Shown: in pieces, positions 37,008-46,467 of the stretch
Position numbering within the stretch: the stretch's first letter is position 1
How the letters are laid out: each line of letters opens with the position of its first letter
NCBI GenBank assembly: GCA_016938235.1
Contig: JAFGVA010000116.1
Coordinates: 103,222-167,221 of the forward strand
Direction of reading: 5' to 3'
Length of the DNA stretch: 64,000 bases
Origin: Bacteroidales bacterium
Lineage (GTDB): Bacteria; Bacteroidota; Bacteroidia; Bacteroidales; UBA10428
Notes under the pieces: model-generated
What the model was told of the DNA's origin: nothing
Databases searched by the model: none
The model's input: the letters and a program-made list of their open reading frames with translations, nothing else
Program-made: the position numbers and the translations under genes

Positions 37008-38174
37008 ATGCACAATTTTGATGAGATAATTGACAGGCAGGGAACGAATACTTATAAGTACGATTTAAGAGAAAAGATTTTTGGAACCGATGATGTTTAC
37101 CCCATGTGGGTAGCTGACACAGAGTTTAAAGCACCTGTTTTTATATACGAAACTCTTAAGAAACGAATCGAACATGGTGTATTTGGCTATACCATTCTCG
37201 ATGACGGATATTTTGAATCAATAATCCGTTGGTTAAAACAAAAGCATAGCTGGAATGTTGAGAAAAGCTGGATTAAATACAGCCCGGGTGTTGTGCCTTC
37301 TGTTTTTGCAAGCGTACTCGCCTATACCCAACCGGGCGATAAGGTTATTATCCAGCCCCCGGTTTACCATCCTTTTTATTATGCAGTTAAAGAAACCGGA
37401 AGAGAACTGGTTAAGAATCCACTGGTTTTAAGAGATGGGCGGTATTATATGGATTTTGAGGATTTGAAATCAAAGATTGATGGTAAAACTAAAATGATGA
37501 TTTTATGTAGTCCCCATAATCCAACAGGCAATGTCTGGAGAAAGGAAGAATTAGTAGAATTATGCCAAATTTGTCTTGAAAAAAATATTCTTTTGATTTC
37601 CGATGAAATACATGCCGATATTGTTTACAACGGCTTCAGGCATACACCAACAGCATTGGTTGCAGGCGAGATGCAGGACAAGCTTATTACCCTTATGGCA
37701 CCCAGCAAAACATTTAATATTGCAGGTTTAAATTCATCGTATGTAGTTGCTTCAAACCACGAATTGTTAGATAAACTAAACATGCATTTCGAGGGCTTGC
37801 ATATCGGACCAACTATTTTTGCAATTGAAGCCACCAAAGCAGCCTATAATTATGGATTAGATTGGGTTGAAGAGTTAATACGCTATTTTTCGAAGAATCT
37901 TGAAACTGTTAAGCATTATATTCACGATAGATTACCGAAAATTGATTTAATAGAACCCGAGGGAACTTTTTTGCTTTGGCTGGATTTCAGAAAGTTTGGG
38001 CTTGAGCGTAAAGATCTTCTGAAACTATTGGTAAATGAAGCTAAGGTTGGTTTAAGTGATGGATTTATTTTTGGCTCCGAAGGGGAAGGTTTTCAACGAA
38101 TGAATATCGGTTGTGCCAATTCAGAACTGATTAAATCTTTAGACAGGATTTATGCTGCATTTAAGAAAATTTAG
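37008..38174 (+). CDS. MalY/PatB family PLP-dependent C-S lyase
   Basis: A 388-residue fold-type I aminotransferase-like enzyme of the MalY/PatB group, which cleaves cystathionine or related thioethers to thiol, pyruvate and ammonia. Signatures are the N-terminal YPMWVADTEFKAP, CSPHNPTGNVW, ISDEIHADIVYNGF, and the PLP Lys in LMAPSKTFNIAGLNSS. The C-terminal Arg region is EGFQRMNIGCA. The usual length is about 390. Whether its main task is cystathionine beta-lyase in methionine synthesis cannot be told. A longer frame starting at 36975 is rejected. Confidence 0.93.
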   Translation: MHNFDEIIDRQGTNTYKYDLREKIFGTDDVYPMWVADTEFKAPVFIYETLKKRIEHGVFGYTILDDGYFESIIRWLKQKHSWNVEKSWIKYSPGVVPSVFASVLAYTQPGDKVIIQPPVYHPFYYAVKETGRELVKNPLVLRDGRYYMDFEDLKSKIDGKTKMMILCSPHNPTGNVWRKEELVELCQICLEKNILLISDEIHADIVYNGFRHTPTALVAGEMQDKLITLMAPSKTFNIAGLNSSYVVASNHELLDKLNMHFEGLHIGPTIFAIEATKAAYNYGLDWVEELIRYFSKNLETVKHYIHDRLPKIDLIEPEGTFLLWLDFRKFGLERKDLLKLLVNEAKVGLSDGFIFGSEGEGFQRMNIGCANSELIKSLDRIYAAFKKI

Positions 38175-38275
38175 CCCGATTTGTTTATAAGTGGATTATT
38201 ATTTGGGGTCAGATAGGAATAGGTTTTAGTTTTTTTGTTATATTAGGATTGTGAATTAAACGGTGTAATAAAGAT

Positions 38276-39928
38276 ATGAGTTTTAAAAATTTAAAAATAG
38301 CCTTTAAGATTATTCTGGGTTTTGGTGTGATTGTGCTTGCAGTCATCGTTTTTGCCTTTACAATTAGCAATTCACTATCTAAAAGTAGGGCAATTAATAA
38401 GGAGGTTAACCAAATTTATGCACCTTCTGTTGAATTAATACGCAGTTTATATTCACAGATATCTGATTCACGTATGCTTATTAAATCGTGGGTGCATATC
38501 GATAAAATTGCCGATACTCCCGATAAAATAAAGCTTAAAGGATTACATGATACCGAATATCAGTCTGTTATGGATTCATTGTTGTATCTGAGCACTTTCT
38601 GGTCCGACGATACATCAAAAGCAATGCTGCAGGCTATTAATACCACCATTGTTGATACATTATTTCCCAAACATAAATATATAATGGGGCAATTGAACAC
38701 TTTTGTCAGCTACGAAGATCCATTTATTGTATTTGAGGTAACTCCTATGGTTGAAGAAAATGGTGAAATAATGGAAATTACCAGGGTAACTTTGGAAAGA
38801 ATTACCGGCTTACTGACAGAACAGGAGTATATTATTGCCAGCAAACGTGAAGAAAGTGATGATTCTTTTGGCAGGTTGAAAAACTTTGTATTTATAATGC
38901 TACTGGGACAGATTCTGTTTGCTGCTATAATAGCTACTTTTGTAATTTTTTCACTGTCCAAGCCGATAAATGCAACAAAGAATATGTTGTTGTCAATCAG
39001 CAAGGGAATTTTACCGGAAGATAAACTCAGAGAAGGTGATGACGAAATCGGACAAATGGCTAAAGCCCTGCATGCCGTGGTTATTTCGCTTCGAGACGTT
39101 TCTAAGTTTGCAATAGAGATTGGTAAAGGCAACTTTTCTACTGAGTTTAAACCACTTAGCGACGAAGATGTGCTTGGTTATTCTCTTATTGAAATGAAAA
39201 ATGAGCTGCATAAAGCAAAACAGGAAGAAGAAATCAGAGCGGAGGAAAACCGTCAGCGTACATGGAGCTCACAAGGAGTTGCATTGTTTAGTGATATCCT
39301 CAGGAAAAATGATGAAAACATTAATGATCTTACTTTTGATATAATAAGCAATATGGTTCAGTATACCAACTCTAATCAGGGTGGTATATTTATTCTGAAC
39401 GACAATGATCCGGATAATTTGTTCCTTGAAATGACTGCTTGTTATGCGTTTGACAGACAGAAATTTATTAAACGGAAGATTGAAATCGGAGAAGGCTTGG
39501 TTGGCAGATGTTACCAGGAGCAGGAAAAGATATTTTTAACAGATATACCGGCAGATTATATAAAAATCTCATCTGGTCTTGGCGAAGATTCGCCCAAATG
39601 CCTGCTTTTAGTTCCATTGGCATACAACGATAATATTTTCGGAATTATGGAAATCGCTTCGTTTAATGTTTACCAGGAATTTGAGATAGAGTTTATGGAA
39701 AGGATTGGGGAAACTATTGCTGCAACAATTTCTTCTGTAAAAGCAAATATTCAAACCCAGACACTTCTTGAACAATCACAACAGCAAGCCGAAGAAATGT
39801 CAGCTCAGGAAGAAGAAATGCGTCAGAATATGGAAGAATTAAGAGCTACCCAGGAACAATCGGCACGACGTGAACAGGAATTGATGCGCGAAGTTGAAAC
39901 ACTTCGTAAACAACTTGAAAAGGCATAA
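38276..39928 (+). CDS. Membrane sensor with HAMP, GAF and C-terminal coiled coil
   Basis: A 550-residue inner-membrane sensor. Helix TM1 (about 9-30, AFKIILGFGVIVLAVIVFAF) is followed by a four-helix-bundle type periplasmic region (31-200), TM2 (about 203-225, FIMLLGQILFAAIIATFVIF) and a HAMP domain (about 228-280, SLSKPINATKNMLLSISKG). A coiled linker leads to a GAF domain (about 340-490, KIEIGEGLVGRCYQEQEKIF, CLLLVPLAYNDNIFGIMEIA). The chain ends in a Gln/Glu-rich coiled coil (495-550) with no kinase, cyclase or methyl-accepting core. In Bacteroidota such proteins may signal through partners. It stands alone. Confidence 0.88.
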   Translation: MSFKNLKIAFKIILGFGVIVLAVIVFAFTISNSLSKSRAINKEVNQIYAPSVELIRSLYSQISDSRMLIKSWVHIDKIADTPDKIKLKGLHDTEYQSVMDSLLYLSTFWSDDTSKAMLQAINTTIVDTLFPKHKYIMGQLNTFVSYEDPFIVFEVTPMVEENGEIMEITRVTLERITGLLTEQEYIIASKREESDDSFGRLKNFVFIMLLGQILFAAIIATFVIFSLSKPINATKNMLLSISKGILPEDKLREGDDEIGQMAKALHAVVISLRDVSKFAIEIGKGNFSTEFKPLSDEDVLGYSLIEMKNELHKAKQEEEIRAEENRQRTWSSQGVALFSDILRKNDENINDLTFDIISNMVQYTNSNQGGIFILNDNDPDNLFLEMTACYAFDRQKFIKRKIEIGEGLVGRCYQEQEKIFLTDIPADYIKISSGLGEDSPKCLLLVPLAYNDNIFGIMEIASFNVYQEFEIEFMERIGETIAATISSVKANIQTQTLLEQSQQQAEEMSAQEEEMRQNMEELRATQEQSARREQELMREVETLRKQLEKA

Positions 39929-39943
39929 AAAAATATTGAATCA

Positions 39944-39988
39944 ATAAAAAAAGGAGTTGCAACACAATCTGCAACTCCTTTTTTTTAT
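39944..39988. terminator. Strong bidirectional terminator
   Basis: A long perfect stem AAAAAGGAGTTGCA / TGCAACTCCTTTTT (about 39948-39961 and 39970-39983) with an eight-base loop is flanked by A and T runs. It serves the sensor gene (plus) and the HNH gene (minus). Confidence 0.9.
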
Positions 39989-40002
39989 TTAGTTAATCCT
40001 GT

Positions 40003-40578
40003 TTAGTCAATTTTTATATGAGCCCAGTTTTCACCTCTTCTAATCCTGTTTAGCTGGGTGTGAGTAATACCAAATTCCTTGGCAATTTTGTAAAGTGGGG
40101 TTTTGCCTCTTTTAAGCTTTTTCTTGAGGCGCATTACTTCTGTTTCGGTAAGTTTTGAATTTGTTATTTCTCCTTTACGCCTTTCAATGGCAGCAGCTGT
40201 TCTGGGACTTTTTCTGCTATGCTTAAACATTTCTTCGCGTGTTGACCATTGTAAGTTATTTACATGATTATTCCATTTATTAAAATCAATATGAATAACA
40301 TTATCCTGACTCCCTTTAGGTTTTGGCAGATATTCTTCAGCAACCAAACGGTGCAGGCTTTTGGTTGTTCTTTTTTTATGAAGAACTGATTCTTCTGTTT
40401 TAAAAGAAAAATAAGCGTATCCGTTTACGTTAGAAGGCTTTTGAACTACCCAGTCATTTTCTTTGGGTATCCATCTTTTGATGCGCCCGTAGTTTGAAAT
40501 CTCGTACTTTTCGCTCTGGCTAATACCCTTAAAAAATACAGGTTTCCAGATTTCGTCCCAAAATGTTTTATCGGCCAT
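40003..40578 (-). CDS. NUMOD4/HNH endonuclease-like protein
   Basis: A 191-residue protein. The N-terminal NUMOD4 motif (EIWKPVFFKGISQSEKYEIS NYGRIKRW) precedes an HNH-type domain (SLHRLVAEEYLPKPKG, then VIHIDFNKWNNHVNNLQWST). A C-terminal helix-turn-helix follows (TPLYKIAKEFGITHTQLNRI). The usual VNHxD of these nucleases reads VIHID, but the downstream NN..NNLxW is kept. Such proteins are usually homing or phage endonucleases; here there is no intron, phage or repeat nearby. A perfect TAnnTTTG box (minus, 40581-40588) ends three bases before the ATG, implying a near-leaderless message or a later start. Confidence 0.85.
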   Translation of the reverse strand: MADKTFWDEIWKPVFFKGISQSEKYEISNYGRIKRWIPKENDWVVQKPSNVNGYAYFSFKTEESVLHKKRTTKSLHRLVAEEYLPKPKGSQDNVIHIDFNKWNNHVNNLQWSTREEMFKHSRKSPRTAAAIERRKGEITNSKLTETEVMRLKKKLKRGKTPLYKIAKEFGITHTQLNRIRRGENWAHIKID

Positions 40579-40721
40579 GGCAAAAATATGTGTAAAGTAA
40601 ATTGTGACTCTTTATAATGTCATGGTTGGATAACTTTAGGATCAATACAAATTAATAAACTTTTTTTCTAGTTACCAAATTACCTTTCATTACAAAAGGT
40701 GTAGTGATTCGTTGTGAACCA

Positions 40722-41465
40722 TCAGAGTCGCTGTTTTGCAGCTTCAAAAAGTAAAATACCTGTTGCAACACTAACGTTTAAGGAGGCTATAACACCAATC
40801 ATGGGTATTTTCACAAGGTAATCAATTTTTGTTAATATTGCTGGTGAAATGCCAAGGTCTTCGGCTCCCATTACAAAAGCAGTAGGACCCGAGAAGCTGT
40901 GGTTAAAATACAGGTCTTCAGCTTTTTCCGATGCACCAAAAACAGTAATGCCCGAATTTTTTATATAGGTAATAGCTGATTCAAGATTCTCTTCACGGCA
41001 AACGGGTATACGATTTAATGCTCCTGCCGAAGTTTTTATCGCATCAGAGTTTACTATGGCTGCTTTTTTAGCACCTACAAGTATTGCATGCACACCGGCA
41101 GCTTCGGCACTGCGGGTTATGGCTCCAAAATTTCGCACATCTGTAATTCCGTCCAGCACAAGGATAAAAGGCACTTTTCCTTCTTCGTAGAGTGTCGGTA
41201 TAATTTGTGTAATATCGTGATAGGGTATTGTTGAAATAAGTGCAACAATACCCTGATGGTTTGCTCGTGTAAAACTGTTTAGTTTTTCGACCGGTACATA
41301 CTGAAAAGGAATTTTGTTCTGTCGAACCAATCTGAAACAATCATGAAACAAGTCGCCTTGCAATCCTTTGCGAATAAATACTTTCGAAAAGTTCTTGCCT
41401 GCCTCAATGGCTTCAATAACTGGTCGCAGGCCAATTAAAATATCTGAATCCGATTTTTTTTTCAC
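40722..41465 (-). CDS. rlmB: 23S rRNA (guanosine2251-2'-O)-methyltransferase, SpoU family
   Basis: RlmB methylates the ribose of G2251 in the peptidyl-transferase P loop. The 247-residue protein has an L30e-like N-terminal substrate domain (IGLRPVIEAIEAGKNFSKVF, NHQGIVALIS) and a SPOUT knot. The three SPOUT motifs are LDGITDVRNFGAITRSAEAA, FVMGAEDLGIS and IPMIGVIASLNVSVATGILL. The start codon is GTG at 41463-41465, with no better ATG. It is 65 bases after the GWxTD lipoprotein gene on the same strand. Confidence 0.94.
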   Translation of the reverse strand: MKKKSDSDILIGLRPVIEAIEAGKNFSKVFIRKGLQGDLFHDCFRLVRQNKIPFQYVPVEKLNSFTRANHQGIVALISTIPYHDITQIIPTLYEEGKVPFILVLDGITDVRNFGAITRSAEAAGVHAILVGAKKAAIVNSDAIKTSAGALNRIPVCREENLESAITYIKNSGITVFGASEKAEDLYFNHSFSGPTAFVMGAEDLGISPAILTKIDYLVKIPMIGVIASLNVSVATGILLFEAAKQRL

Positions 41466-41530
41466 TTAGGTTTCTATTTAACTTGTTTTTTTAAATCGTT
41501 TTTTTTGAAATTGTATTGCCCAGCTGTTAA

Positions 41531-42820
41531 TTAGTTTTGTAAAAATATCTCGCCCGATGTCCATGCATAAACAGCTTCTCTCCAGTGCCATGTATTGCTT
41601 TCGGAACGTAAAAGGCGGTATTCGTTTACTGCGTATTTTGAAGGATTATAATCAAAGTTAAACGTAATATCTTCTCCGCCCTTTTTGTTATAATAATACC
41701 AGGTTTCTGTGTTTGTTGTTTTTTTTAAATTATGAGGGGGGCCATACACAATGTAAACCATACCTCTGTCGGTTTTCCAGCCCTCGCGGGTTGATGTAAA
41801 ATAATAATTGGCAAAATATACCCTGTTATAATAAATACGTATCATTTCTCTGCCACGATCTGTACTTCCGCTTGCATTAATCCAGAAGTTGTCAATTGCA
41901 AGTTTAAGATTTCCGCTTTCAGTAAGTTCTCTGTATTCTCCCGATGTGGTAATATAGGCAAGAGGTTTTACTAAATCTTCGGGAGTAGTAATTTTCGGAA
42001 AGTCCTCATTAAATTTCAAAAGGGTTAATCCCTCGGGTTTAGTGGTATCGAACTGAATAAAATATCTTCCATCGTAAGCCAGTGAAAAGCTTGTTGCAGG
42101 ATCGTAAGGAATAATATACAAAGAATCGGGTTTTGAAAGTATTTGTTGGTCCATGTCAACAGCAAAAGTTGGCTTAGGTAGTGGCGATTCGGTTTTATAA
42201 TAAGAGATAAACAGTTTTTCTGAACCCGGAGATGCATGTAAAATCCTGAAAAAGCCATCGCCAATTATAACATTCTTGAATATGGGGTAGCCGTTTGCAT
42301 TTGTGAGGTTAAAAAACTGCTGGCCATATTCCGGAATCTTCTCAATATCAAGAAAATGCAGATTAAAATTCCTTTTAAGTTCGTCACGCAGCAAGAGTTT
42401 TAGCCGGTAAGAACCTCCCATTTCAACTTTTATTGGAACCTGCGAAATATAAAATTTATTTACTCCTTTTTTAGATATCGATAAATCGATTGTACCGCTG
42501 TCAGCAACTGCCTTTGGATTTTCACCTACTTTTGTAAGTGTGTAATTTAAACTTATTTTACTAACCCATTCGCCATTATTGCCTACAGGCTGAAATGCAA
42601 GCTCGCTGGTAAAAATTTTAAAGAACAAAATTGATGTTTCTGTAGCGTTGTGATAAATCTTATACGAAGGGTGTAGCGAGCTTCTTGAGGGATTATAAAT
42701 GGCAGCAAGGTTCCACCTGTTTGTATAGGTGTTGTAGCTTGTTGTACAAGACACAATAATTGCCAATAACACTATCCCTATTGATACGAGAATTATTTTA
42801 TTAGCTCTGAAAACCTTCAT
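41531..42820 (-). CDS. GWxTD domain lipoprotein
   Basis: A 429-residue lipoprotein; the signal ends in LLAIIVSC (Cys about residue 25). The C-terminal third carries the GWxTD signature EGWKTDRGMVYIVYGPPHNL followed by ETWYYYNKKGGEDITFNFDY, with helical REMIRIYYNRVYFANYYF before it. GWxTD proteins are found in Bacteroidota, some near gliding or secretion genes, but their function is not established. The N-terminal 300 residues are beta-rich. Its stop lies 65 bases before rlmB on the same strand. Confidence 0.88.
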   Translation of the reverse strand: MKVFRANKIILVSIGIVLLAIIVSCTTSYNTYTNRWNLAAIYNPSRSSLHPSYKIYHNATETSILFFKIFTSELAFQPVGNNGEWVSKISLNYTLTKVGENPKAVADSGTIDLSISKKGVNKFYISQVPIKVEMGGSYRLKLLLRDELKRNFNLHFLDIEKIPEYGQQFFNLTNANGYPIFKNVIIGDGFFRILHASPGSEKLFISYYKTESPLPKPTFAVDMDQQILSKPDSLYIIPYDPATSFSLAYDGRYFIQFDTTKPEGLTLLKFNEDFPKITTPEDLVKPLAYITTSGEYRELTESGNLKLAIDNFWINASGSTDRGREMIRIYYNRVYFANYYFTSTREGWKTDRGMVYIVYGPPHNLKKTTNTETWYYYNKKGGEDITFNFDYNPSKYAVNEYRLLRSESNTWHWREAVYAWTSGEIFLQN

Positions 42821-42927
42821 GTAGATATCTTTATATCAAAAATAGAGAAATATAAGGAGAATGTATAAACCGAAAACAACTTCTTTTCGGGAATACTATT
42901 CTAAAATAGTTTTTTCGGAACCCTGCT

Positions 42928-44871
42928 TTATAAATCTCTTTCTTTTCTTTTTAGTTCAAGTTGATTTGTTGCAGCTTCCCAATCCCACATTAAGGTATTG
43001 AGAGCCTTTTTAACATTTTCATATTTTTCAAAAATTGAAGGGTCATTTGCACCTTCAGAGATTTTTGTTTCTATTTCAGCTTGTTCATCCTCAAGTTTTG
43101 CTATCGATTCTTCAATCTCCTCCACCTGGCGTTCTGCCTTACGAATTTTTTTGTCAGCTTCTTTTCTTTCAAGATAGTTTTGTTTGTTTTTATTGCTTGC
43201 ATCAGTTTCTTCCTCAACTGGTTTTGCCGGGGATGAAACGCCCAGATTCAGGTCGTTTAAATGATCTAAATTCTTCTTCTTGAGAAATTCGTAAATGCTT
43301 ACCCGGTATTCTTTAATTTTTTTATTTCTGAATTCGAAGATTTTATCCGTTAATCCATTAAGGAAATCCCGATCGTGCGAAACCAGAATTAGCGTACCAT
43401 CGTATGCAAGTAATGCTTGTTTCAAAATGTCTTTCGAACGCATGTCTAAATGATTGGTGGGTTCATCAAGTACAAGCAGGTTGTATGGTTCAAGCAATAA
43501 TTTAGCCATCGAAAGTCTTGATTTTTCACCTCCCGAGAGTACTTTAACTTTTTTGTCTACATCTTCTCCTCTGAATAAAAAGGCGGCCAGTATATCTCTT
43601 ATTTTTGTTCGTACTTCTCCAACAGCAATATCATCAATGGTTTGAAATATTGTTTTGTTATCGTCCAGAAGTTCGTCCTGATTCTGAGCAAAATAGCCTA
43701 TTTTAACATTATGGCCAAGTTTCATTTTACCTTTTGCTTCCAGTTCTCCGATAATAATGCGCGAAAGTGTTGTTTTTCCTTCGCCGTTTCTGCCAACAAA
43801 AGCAAGCTTTTCTCCTCTTTCAATTTCAATATCAATGTCGTCAAGAACTACATGCGTACCATAGGCTTTGGTTAAGTCCTTTGCTTCAAAAACAATAGAT
43901 CCCGAACGTGGAGCAGGCGGAAATTTTATATTAATCGACGACAAATCTTCTTCATCAATCTCAATGATATCCAGTTTATCGAGCTGTTTGATTCTTGATT
44001 GCACCTGCACCGCCTTGGAGGCTTTGTAGCGAAAGCGCTCAATGAAATCCCTGGTTTCTTCAATTTGTTTTTGCTGGTTTCTGTAGGCCGCAAACTGTTG
44101 TTCCAGCCTTTCTTTTCGCAATACAGTATATTTTGTATACGGAACCCTGTAGTCGTATAATTTTCCAAGACTTATTTCGACTGTTCGTGAAGTTACAGCA
44201 TCTAAAAATGCCCTGTCGTGTGAAATAAGAATAACTGCTCCGTGATAGTTTTTTAAAAAGTTCTCGAGCCACTGTATCGATTCAATATCAAGGTGGTTTG
44301 TTGGCTCATCAAGCAGAAAAATGTCAGGTGAGCGTAGTAAAATTTTAGCCAGTTCTATGCGCATGCGCCAGCCACCACTGAATTCTTTGGTTGGCCTTTC
44401 AAAATCTTCGGGTTCAAATCCCAGGCCTTTTAAAGTTTGCTCAGCCAGCGCTTCTGTATTTCCGGAGTTTAGTAAGTTTAACCGGTCAGTTTTGTCCGAC
44501 AACAGTTCAACAATTTCCATGTAAGCGTCACTTTCGTAATCGGTACGTTCGGTGAGCTTCACATTCAGATGTTCAATTTCTTTTTCGAGGTGCTTGAGTT
44601 CACTAAAGGCTGTCATGGTTTCACTAAACACGGTTCGGCAGTCTTTATAACTCAATTGCTGAGGAAGGTATCCGAGTGTAATGTCTCCCGGAATGGTAGC
44701 AGCACCTTCATCTGGCAGTTGCTCACCAATAAGAATTTTGAGCATGGTAGACTTTCCGGCACCATTCTTTCCAACCAGTCCGATTCTATCTTTGGCCGAT
44801 ACCATTAACGAGATCTGATCAAATATTTTCTGTCCGCCAAATTGTAATGACAGATTATCAAAAGAAATCAT
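42928..44871 (-). CDS. ABC-F family ATPase (Uup/YheS-like)
   Basis: A 647-residue soluble ABC-F protein with two ATPase domains, no membrane helices. Domain 1 has GLVGKNGAGKSTMLKIL, the signature EFSGGWRMRIELAKILL and DIFLLDEPTNHLDIESIQWL. The linker region follows. Domain 2 has AFVGRNGEGKTTLSRI, LSGGEKSRLSMAKLLL and LLVLDEPTNHLD. The C-terminal 100 residues are a charged coiled coil (RKEADKKIRKAERQVEEIEE). ABC-F proteins act on the ribosomal E site. A longer frame to 45003 is rejected; the ATG at 44871 (MISFDNLSLQF) fits the family, and a TATTTTTG box lies 18 bases upstream. Confidence 0.94.
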   Translation of the reverse strand: MISFDNLSLQFGGQKIFDQISLMVSAKDRIGLVGKNGAGKSTMLKILIGEQLPDEGAATIPGDITLGYLPQQLSYKDCRTVFSETMTAFSELKHLEKEIEHLNVKLTERTDYESDAYMEIVELLSDKTDRLNLLNSGNTEALAEQTLKGLGFEPEDFERPTKEFSGGWRMRIELAKILLRSPDIFLLDEPTNHLDIESIQWLENFLKNYHGAVILISHDRAFLDAVTSRTVEISLGKLYDYRVPYTKYTVLRKERLEQQFAAYRNQQKQIEETRDFIERFRYKASKAVQVQSRIKQLDKLDIIEIDEEDLSSINIKFPPAPRSGSIVFEAKDLTKAYGTHVVLDDIDIEIERGEKLAFVGRNGEGKTTLSRIIIGELEAKGKMKLGHNVKIGYFAQNQDELLDDNKTIFQTIDDIAVGEVRTKIRDILAAFLFRGEDVDKKVKVLSGGEKSRLSMAKLLLEPYNLLVLDEPTNHLDMRSKDILKQALLAYDGTLILVSHDRDFLNGLTDKIFEFRNKKIKEYRVSIYEFLKKKNLDHLNDLNLGVSSPAKPVEEETDASNKNKQNYLERKEADKKIRKAERQVEEIEESIAKLEDEQAEIETKISEGANDPSIFEKYENVKKALNTLMWDWEAATNQLELKRKERDL

Positions 44872-44888
44872 AAAAAGCAAAATTTGAG

Positions 44889-44896
44889 CAAAAATA
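44889..44896 (-). promoter_or_regulatory. Putative -7 element of the ABC-F gene
   Basis: The minus strand reads TATTTTTG, a perfect TAnnTTTG. The ATG at 44871 is 18 bases downstream. No good -33 TTG is evident. Confidence 0.45.
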
Positions 44897-45015
44897 AGGT
44901 TTTTGACGGAACCTCCTTGATGTTTTTTTTGATTGAAGTTAGAAGCTTTAAATAGGGTATAGGTTTGTAGATTAACTTCAGACTTAGGTTTTCTGACTTC
45001 CAACTTTTAATTTAT

Positions 45016-45023
45016 ATCTTTGG
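45016..45023 (+). promoter_or_regulatory. Putative -7 element of the RNA uracil methyltransferase gene
   Basis: TATCTTTG matches TAnnTTTG and lies about 19 bases before the GTG start. With the box at 44889-44896 it makes a compact divergent promoter region. Confidence 0.45.
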
Positions 45024-45041
45024 AGCCTTAATTATTTTGAT

Positions 45042-46445
45042 GTGGGAAGAAGGAAAAAACCTCTGATTAAAGATTTGGAGATAACAGGAATTGCTGCTGA
45101 AGGAAAAGCCATAGGCTATTACAACGATATGGTGGTTTTTGTTCCCTGGCTGGTTCCGGGCGACGTGGCCGATGTACAGATTAAACGAAAGCGTAAAAAG
45201 TACATGGAAGGTTCCTTTGTTGAGATTCATAAGTACTCCGATTTAAGAATAGATCCTTTTTGTGAACATTTTTTTGTGTGTGGAGGTTGTAAATGGCAGC
45301 ATTTGCCATATCAGTACCAGCTTGATTTTAAGCAAAAACAGGTTGAGGATAATCTTTCCCGAATCGGTAAAATTGCCCTTAAACATATTAAGCCCATAAA
45401 AGCTTCGGAGAAAACCACCCATTACCGGAATAAAATGGAATATGCTTTTTCGTCAACCAGGTGGCTTACAAAAGACGAAATAGCAAAGGAAGACGATGTT
45501 GTGGATCGTAATGCACTTGGGTTTCATGTTCCGGGAAGGTTTGATCGTGTTTTAGATTTGAAGAAATGCCACTTGCAGGATGATTTTTCAAACCAGATAA
45601 GACTGGCCGTTAAAGAATTTGCTGAAAAGGAAGGATTTACTTTTTATAATCACAGAGAATTTACCGGATTATTAAGAAACCTTGTTGTTAGAAATACCAG
45701 CCTGGGCGAATGGATGGTGATTGTTGTTTTTGGTGAAGATAATCAGCAGGAGATTGACTCTATGATGTGTTTTATCCGCGATACTTTTCCTCAGATTACA
45801 TCTTTACAATATATTATTAACCAGAAGGTGAATGATGTTTACAGCGATCTTCCGGTTATCCCTTTTTCGGGGCGCGATCATATTTTTGAGCAGATGGAAG
45901 GATTACAATTTAAGATAGGACCGGTTTCTTTCTTCCAGACCAATTCGTCGCAAGCTTTGGAGTTATACAAAACTGCTCGTGATTTCGCAGATTTAAAGGG
46001 CGACGAGGTAGTGTATGATTTATATACCGGTACTGGTACAATTGCGAACTTTGTTGCCCGTTTTTGCAAAAAAGTGGTAGGTGTTGAGTTTGTTGAGGCT
46101 GCAATTTACGATGCTAAAAACAACTCAGAGGCAAACAACATTAAAAACACAAGCTTCTTTGCCGGTGATATGTCTAAGATTCTTACTTACGATTTTGTTG
46201 CAGCAAATGGTAAGCCCGATGTTGTAATTACTGATCCGCCCCGGGCAGGTATGGCAGATGATGTGCTCGAAATCTTGTTGCGTGCGTTACCACAGCGAAT
46301 TGTTTATATTAGCTGTAACCCGGCAACTCAGGCAAGGGATCTTTCTGTTTTGTCTGCTAAATATGAAGTTAAAGACATTCAACCGGTCGATATGTTCCCG
46401 CATACCCATCATGTAGAGAATGTGGTGAAGCTGGAGCTTAAATAA
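45042..46445 (+). CDS. RumA/RlmD family RNA (uracil-5-)-methyltransferase
   Basis: A 467-residue TrmA/RlmCD-type enzyme. It has an N-terminal TRAM domain (ITGIAAEGKAIGYYNDMVVF), an iron-sulfur Cys set (CEHFFVCGGCKWQHLPY), and the methyltransferase core: YDLYTGTGTIANFVARFC, DVVITDPPRAGM and IVYISCNPATQARDLSVL with the catalytic Cys. This matches the RlmD class that makes m5U in 23S rRNA, though single Bacteroidota enzymes may modify U747, U1939 or tRNA. The start is GTG (MGRRKKPLIKD). Confidence 0.93.
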   Translation: MGRRKKPLIKDLEITGIAAEGKAIGYYNDMVVFVPWLVPGDVADVQIKRKRKKYMEGSFVEIHKYSDLRIDPFCEHFFVCGGCKWQHLPYQYQLDFKQKQVEDNLSRIGKIALKHIKPIKASEKTTHYRNKMEYAFSSTRWLTKDEIAKEDDVVDRNALGFHVPGRFDRVLDLKKCHLQDDFSNQIRLAVKEFAEKEGFTFYNHREFTGLLRNLVVRNTSLGEWMVIVVFGEDNQQEIDSMMCFIRDTFPQITSLQYIINQKVNDVYSDLPVIPFSGRDHIFEQMEGLQFKIGPVSFFQTNSSQALELYKTARDFADLKGDEVVYDLYTGTGTIANFVARFCKKVVGVEFVEAAIYDAKNNSEANNIKNTSFFAGDMSKILTYDFVAANGKPDVVITDPPRAGMADDVLEILLRALPQRIVYISCNPATQARDLSVLSAKYEVKDIQPVDMFPHTHHVENVVKLELK

Positions 46446-46467
46446 ATATTAATTCTTTGTGTAAAAT

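Noticed and set aside
38710..39132. 140-codon minus-strand frame inside the sensor gene
   Set aside because: It is a low-complexity Ser/Ile-rich translation antisense to TM2 and HAMP.
44872..45003. 44-residue N-terminal extension of the ABC-F protein
   Set aside because: It would cover a TAnnTTTG box, and ABC-F proteins start at the MISFDNLSL-like strand.
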